Part shown: positions 3,546 through 6,977 of the stretch, piece after piece
Layout of the letters: each line of letters starts with the position of its first letter
How positions within the stretch are numbered: position 1 is the stretch's first letter
Assembly: GCA_021731345.1 (NCBI GenBank)
Contig: JAKFXO010000077.1
Location: 1-6,977 of the forward strand
Reading direction: 5' to 3'
DNA from: Candidatus Peribacterales bacterium
GTDB lineage: Bacteria; Patescibacteriota; Gracilibacteria; Peribacterales; Peribacteraceae
DNA length: 6,977 bases
Notes under the pieces: generated by a model
What the model was told of the DNA's origin: nothing
The model's input: the letters and a program-made list of their open reading frames with translations, nothing else
The model's database searches: none
Position numbers and translations under genes: made by a program

Positions 3546-5075
3546 ATGGCCAAACAATCCCTCACCCCGCGCGCGAATAACTTCCCACAGTGGTACCAAG
3601 ATGCCATTGGTCGCGCTCCTGACCTGTACGATGAATCCCCTGTTACAGGCTGTATCACGTTTGGACCGCTTTCGACCAAGCTGTGGGGCAATATTCGGAG
3701 CTTCATGGATGCGCGTCTGAAGACGCACGGAGTCGAAAACCTGATGCTTCCGATGCTCATTCCTCAGAAGTTTTTTGAGCGCGAAAAAGAGCACGTGGAA
3801 GGCTTCGCACCAGAATGCGCAGTCGTCACAGAAGCTGGAGGCGCCAAACTTCCTGAGCCATACGCCATTCGCCCAACCTCAGAAACGCTCTTTGTAGACT
3901 GGTTTGCTCGCGGAGGCCGTGTGCAAAGTCACCGAGATCTGCCGCTGCTTACGAATCAGTGGTGCTCCGTCATGCGCTGGGAAAAACGTCCACGCGCATT
4001 CCTCCGCACCAGCGAATTCCACTGGCAGGAAGGCCACTGTCTTTTCCCTACCGAGCAAAGTAACCGCGAATTCGCATTGAAGATGCTTGAGCTCTACGCA
4101 ACGGTGGCGGAAGAACTGCTCGCCATTCCCGTGATCAGAGGCGAAAAGCCAGTCCATGAGCGCTTCCCAGGTGGTCTTGCGACGTACTCTATTGAGGGCC
4201 TCATGCAAGACGGCAAGGCGCTGCAGATGGGAACAAGCCACGTACTGTCTCAGAACTTCCTCATGGGTTCTGACGGCAAGCCAATGGTCAGCTTCCTCGA
4301 TGAAAACGAGAAACAGACTGTCCCCCACTACCAGTCTTGGGGCGCCTCTACACGCCTTCTTGGTGCGGTCTTCATGACCCATGGTGATGATGACGGCATC
4401 GTTCTACCTCCACGCGTTGCCCCAGTGCAGGTTGCAGTTCTGCCAGTTCCAGGAAAAGATGCACAGGAAAACGAGAGTGTTCTGAAAGCAGCCAGGGACC
4501 TTGCTACGACTATCAGCGGAAGCAAAGACTTGTATCAAGTCCACGGACGCAAGAACGGTTTTGAAGAAACGTCGGGTGCACTCACGGTTCGCATCGACTG
4601 TCGTGATACTCGCTTGGGTGACAAGACGTTCCACCAGATCCACATGGGAACGCCTATTCGCATTGAGATCGGCGCACGCGACCTCGCGGAACAGTCCTGC
4701 ATGATCAAGAGCCGCATTCGTTCACGTGATGAAGCGGTGAAAGCTCCTCTCGCCAAAGCGCCTGAGATCGTGAAGCAAATGCTAGAGGAGGATCAGACAT
4801 CGCTCTTCAAGCGTGCGAAAGAAATGCAGCTCCAGAGAACCGTGGAAGCAAGTTCCTATGATGAGGTGAAAACGGCTCTGGAAAGCGGAAAAATGGCACT
4901 TATTCCATGGGATGGAACGCAGGAAACCGTCACCAAGCTGAAGCAGGAAACCTCCGGTGGTACCTACCGTTGCTTTGCTTTCGACGCCAAAGAAGATGCA
5001 AGTGATCTCATCGATCCTATCTCTGGAAAAAAGAGTGCATTCGCAAAAAAGATTTACGTGGCAAAGGCCTACTAA
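3546..5075 (+). CDS. proS: prolyl-tRNA synthetase, archaeal/eukaryotic-like class
   Basis: 509 residues; charges tRNA-Pro with proline using ATP in the cytoplasm. The class II catalytic core has NNFPQWYQDAI near the N-terminus, KEHVEGFAPECAVVTEAGG (81-99), the proline-binding RPTSET (109-114), motif 2 in MRWEKRPRAFLRTSEFHWQE (143-162), QMGTSHVLSQNF (227-238) and motif 3 in SWGASTRLLGAVFMTHGDDD (264-283, Arg270). There is no editing insertion between motifs 2 and 3, which separates it from the longer bacterial form. The anticodon-binding domain spans about 293-395 and the C-terminal domain 396-509, ending YVAKAY as in this class. That last domain normally binds zinc through four cysteines; only Cys476 remains. 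The frame is open 47 codons further upstream (to 3405), but that text is low-complexity read-through of the tRNA-proS gap, and the family N-terminus fits ATG 3546. queA follows 3 bp after the stop. Confidence 0.96.
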   Translation: MAKQSLTPRANNFPQWYQDAIGRAPDLYDESPVTGCITFGPLSTKLWGNIRSFMDARLKTHGVENLMLPMLIPQKFFEREKEHVEGFAPECAVVTEAGGAKLPEPYAIRPTSETLFVDWFARGGRVQSHRDLPLLTNQWCSVMRWEKRPRAFLRTSEFHWQEGHCLFPTEQSNREFALKMLELYATVAEELLAIPVIRGEKPVHERFPGGLATYSIEGLMQDGKALQMGTSHVLSQNFLMGSDGKPMVSFLDENEKQTVPHYQSWGASTRLLGAVFMTHGDDDGIVLPPRVAPVQVAVLPVPGKDAQENESVLKAARDLATTISGSKDLYQVHGRKNGFEETSGALTVRIDCRDTRLGDKTFHQIHMGTPIRIEIGARDLAEQSCMIKSRIRSRDEAVKAPLAKAPEIVKQMLEEDQTSLFKRAKEMQLQRTVEASSYDEVKTALESGKMALIPWDGTQETVTKLKQETSGGTYRCFAFDAKEDASDLIDPISGKKSAFAKKIYVAKAY

Positions 5076-5078
5076 ACC

Positions 5079-6110
5079 GTGGACTTCGAAGAACTCCTCA
5101 ACGCGTACGATTACGAGTTCCCTCCGGAGCTCATCGCCAAAGAACCTGTGCACCCTAGGGACAGTGCACGACTACTGGTCTACAACCGAAAGAATGATTC
5201 GGTCGTGTTCTCAACATTTGAAAGCATCATCGACTATCTTCCGGCAAACGCTGCGCTAGTCATGAACCGCACGAAAGTCATCCCGGCAAAAATATCACTG
5301 ACGAAGAACACGGGCGGAAAAATATCAGCCCTCATTCTGGATCACAGTGATACAACGGTACGAGTCCTGGCCTCCGGCACGTTCAAGGCTGGCGACAAAC
5401 TCATTTGGCGTCACGAACATTCTTTTGAGGTTCAGAGCCGTCATGATCAGGAAGCAATACTGAAACCGAGCTTCGCCCTCTCAGAGCTCGATATGATGCT
5501 CGAGAAATACGGCGAGACTCCGCTGCCTCCGTACATGAAAGACTCACCGATGCCAGAAGCAGAAAGGAGGCGTGAGTATCAGACAGTTTTTGCCTTAGAG
5601 AAGGGCTCCGTCGCTGCTCCAACTGCTGGATTACATTTTACGGAAGAATTGATCACAAAAATTATACAGTCTGGACGATCAATCTCGTACGTATCGCTCC
5701 ATGTAGGGCTCGGTACGTTTGCCCCTCTTAAAAAAGAGCAGCTTGAAACAGGTACTCTGCATCATGAGAGTTATTCTATCGATCCTAACACCGCTGCATT
5801 CCTGAATCAGGCGAAATCAGAAGGCCGTCCGATCATTGCTGTTGGCACTACGAGTGTGCGAACACTGGAGTCTGCGGCAGTTGATGGGAGACTATCCGCA
5901 CTGCACGGTTCGACTGATCTGTTTCTGACGGAATCCTCTGTGCTTCGTTTCGTCGACTGCCTCATCACAAACTTCCATGTCCCCCGCTCTTCTCTGCTCA
6001 TGCTCGTCTCAGCCTTTACTGGGAGGGAGAAGCTACTCGAAATCTATACAAAGGCGATCAACGAAAAAATGCGGTTATTTTCCTTTGGAGACGGGATGTT
6101 GATTCTGTGA
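5079..6110 (+). CDS. queA: S-adenosylmethionine:tRNA ribosyltransferase-isomerase
   Basis: 343 residues, full family length. QueA transfers and isomerises the ribosyl part of S-adenosylmethionine onto preQ1 in tRNA, giving epoxyqueuosine at position 34 of Asn, Asp, His and Tyr tRNAs. Motifs in order: YEFPPELIA (12-20), RDSARLLVY (27-35), MNRTKVIPAK (62-71), YGETPLPPYM (144-153), REYQTVFA plus GSVAAPTAGLHFTEE (165-190), SLHVGLGTFAPL (206-217), HHESY (228-232), AVGTTSVRTLES (254-265), VDCLITNFHVPRSSLLMLVS (292-311) and FSFGDGMLI (334-342). The usual PGYxF before the VDxLITNFH block is replaced by text containing TESSVLRF. The start is GTG at 5079, supported by the family N-terminus and by the 3-bp gap from proS; no ribosome site is visible, so translational coupling is likely. 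The stop is TGA, showing that UGA is a stop codon here. Confidence 0.97.
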   Translation: MDFEELLNAYDYEFPPELIAKEPVHPRDSARLLVYNRKNDSVVFSTFESIIDYLPANAALVMNRTKVIPAKISLTKNTGGKISALILDHSDTTVRVLASGTFKAGDKLIWRHEHSFEVQSRHDQEAILKPSFALSELDMMLEKYGETPLPPYMKDSPMPEAERRREYQTVFALEKGSVAAPTAGLHFTEELITKIIQSGRSISYVSLHVGLGTFAPLKKEQLETGTLHHESYSIDPNTAAFLNQAKSEGRPIIAVGTTSVRTLESAAVDGRLSALHGSTDLFLTESSVLRFVDCLITNFHVPRSSLLMLVSAFTGREKLLEIYTKAINEKMRLFSFGDGMLIL

Positions 6111-6138
6111 TCTTGGCACAACTACAACCAAAGGGCAG

Positions 6139-6192
6139 GCGCGCGCAGCAGTGGGGGTCTGCTGGCGGGAGTCTGCGCGCACGCGCTTTTTT
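6139..6192 (+). terminator. Rho-independent terminator after queA
   Basis: A GC-rich arm GCGCGCGCAG (6139-6148) can pair with CTGCGCGC (6173-6180) over 8 bp, or more distally with CTGCG plus CGCGC (6173-6177 and 6182-6186). The second register runs straight into six T residues at 6187-6192. Inside, CAGCAG (6146-6151) can instead pair with CTGCTG (6159-6164) around a TGGGGGT loop, so two folds compete for bases 6146-6148. It begins 28 bp after the queA TGA and separates the proS-queA unit from ychF. Confidence 0.75.
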
Positions 6193-6193
6193 G

Positions 6194-6224
6194 GTCCTTT
6201 TTTGTCGCTCGGACAAAAAAGGAC
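6194..6224. repeat. perfect 13-bp inverted repeat with T6/A6 tracts
   Basis: GTCCTTTTTTGTC (6194-6206) and GACAAAAAAGGAC (6212-6224) are exact inverted copies around the five-base loop GCTCG. It follows the queA terminator by one base, and its right arm overlaps the candidate -35 of ychF. As RNA it would be a second termination hairpin without its own U-tract; as DNA it is a dyad that a regulator could bind. Confidence 0.75.
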
Positions 6225-6237
6225 ATACGTGTACAAT
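6210..6237 (+). promoter_or_regulatory. candidate ychF promoter, leaderless
   Basis: CGGACA (6210-6215, four of six to TTGACA) and TACAAT (6232-6237, five of six to TATAAT) are 16 bp apart. Transcription would begin around 6244-6246, at or next to the ATG at 6246. The -35 lies in the loop and right arm of the 13-bp inverted repeat, so folding or protein binding there would affect the promoter. Confidence 0.5.
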
Positions 6238-6245
6238 CTCGCGGC

Positions 6246-6977
6246 ATGTCACTCAAAATCGGAATCGTCGGCCTCCCAAACGTTGGAAAATCGACGCTTT
6301 TCAATGCGTTAACACGTAGTCACGGAGCGCAAGCAGCCAACTACCCTTTCTGCACGATTGAGCCAAACGTGGGTATCGTGGAAGTCCCAGATGCGAGACT
6401 CAATAAACTTGCGGAGCTCATTACGCCCGAGAAAACAGTCCCAGCAATTGTTGAATTTGTGGATATCGCAGGACTCGTCAAAGGAGCATCAAAAGGAGAA
6501 GGTCTGGGCAATGCATTTCTCTCCCACATCCGCGAAGTGGACGCTATCTGCCAAGTTGTCCGTATTTTCGACGGTGGAGACATCATTCACGTGGAAGGCA
6601 GTATCGACCCAAAGCGTGATCGTGAGATCATCGAAACAGAGCTCATCATCGCGGATTTGGACAAAGTGACGAAGAAGATCGACAAAATCGAAGGTGGTGC
6701 TCGTTCCGGTAATAAGGAGCTTGTGAAAGAGTTGGACGTACTGACGAAAGTGAAAGTTGTTCTCGACCAGGGAAAGATGGCTCACACCGCAGTCATTGAG
6801 AAAGAGTTACTCCCCTACCTCAAGGCTGCGCAGCTTTTGACGTCCAAGAAAATGATCTACGCACTCAATACAGATGAGAAATCTGTCGCGACATTGCCAC
6901 TCGCTGAAGCGAAGGCAAAAGCCGGTCTTCTTGAGACTGATACTGCAGTGCTCGTGTCTGCCCGACTGGAGGAAGAG
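6246..6977 (+). CDS. ychF: ribosome-binding ATPase YchF (Obg-like), 5' two thirds
   Basis: The frame is open from ATG 6246 to the right edge, 244 codons; family members have about 363 residues, so roughly the last third is missing. YchF/OLA1 is a cytosolic P-loop protein that binds ribosomes and hydrolyses ATP rather than GTP. Visible motifs: the P-loop GLPNVGKST (9-17), the switch I hallmark NYPFCTIEPNVG (32-43), the G3 region DIAGLVKGASKGEGLGNAFL (73-92), VVRIFDG (104-110) with HVEGSIDPKRD (115-125), a charged coiled-coil stretch at about 125-200, and LNTDE (207-211). LNTDE supplies the NxxE variant of the G4 motif, which in this family explains ATP preference. VLVSAR (235-240) is the G5 position. 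The C-terminal TGS domain is beyond the window. The ATG is preceded by CTCGCGGC, not a ribosome site, and by a TACAAT 8 bases upstream. Confidence 0.96.
   Translation, partial: MSLKIGIVGLPNVGKSTLFNALTRSHGAQAANYPFCTIEPNVGIVEVPDARLNKLAELITPEKTVPAIVEFVDIAGLVKGASKGEGLGNAFLSHIREVDAICQVVRIFDGGDIIHVEGSIDPKRDREIIETELIIADLDKVTKKIDKIEGGARSGNKELVKELDVLTKVKVVLDQGKMAHTAVIEKELLPYLKAAQLLTSKKMIYALNTDEKSVATLPLAEAKAKAGLLETDTAVLVSARLEEE

Noticed and set aside
3879..4382. 167-codon minus-strand frame inside proS
   Set aside because: It is a shadow of the conserved synthetase core, with no independent family signal.
6108..6110. UGA recoded as glycine, as in some candidate-phylum bacteria
   Set aside because: queA ends naturally at this TGA right after its family C-terminus, and no gene here needs an in-frame TGA read through.

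Overview
The window reads like a chromosomal segment of a small-genome bacterium with the standard genetic code: queA ends in TGA, and no gene needs TGA read as an amino acid. Three features suggest a Candidate Phyla Radiation (Patescibacteria)-type organism. The genes are short and tightly packed. Shine-Dalgarno sequences are almost absent. The prolyl-tRNA synthetase is the archaeal/eukaryotic-like class with a degraded zinc domain. This placement is inference from gene content and style, not a database result.

Layout. Block 1 (1-1640, plus strand) holds the 3' end of a PhnB-like VOC-fold protein, a membrane-anchored exported protein with a cysteine pair, a DUF1801 protein and a three-helix membrane protein. 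Block 2 (1667-3388, all minus strand) holds, in transcription order, tRNA-Asn(GUU), a DUF1059 protein, a four-helix membrane protein, a 178-bp hairpin-rich gap containing a tRNA-3'-end-like sequence, an uncatalogued 55-residue charged protein, the decayed C-terminal end of a SOUL haem-binding-family gene, and a second DUF1801 protein. Block 3 (3546-6977, plus strand) is core translation machinery: proS and queA, 3 bp apart, then a strong hairpin region, then ychF, which runs off the right edge.

How the parts relate. ProS charges tRNA-Pro. QueA makes epoxyqueuosine on tRNAs with a GUN anticodon, and tRNA-Asn(GUU), encoded just upstream on the other strand, carries the U33-G34-U35 triplet of that class. 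YchF is a ribosome-associated ATPase. Block 3 therefore looks like a translation cluster. Blocks 1 and 2 look like an accessory zone of small, readily exchanged families, with one dead gene and a possible tRNA-associated scar.

Two regulatory themes stand out. Several start codons sit only 6 to 8 bases downstream of a -10-like hexamer with no ribosome binding site, which suggests leaderless mRNAs. The queA-ychF gap holds a GC-rich terminator followed by a perfect 13-bp inverted repeat built from T6 and A6 tracts. I saw no CRISPR array, transposase, integrase or phage gene.
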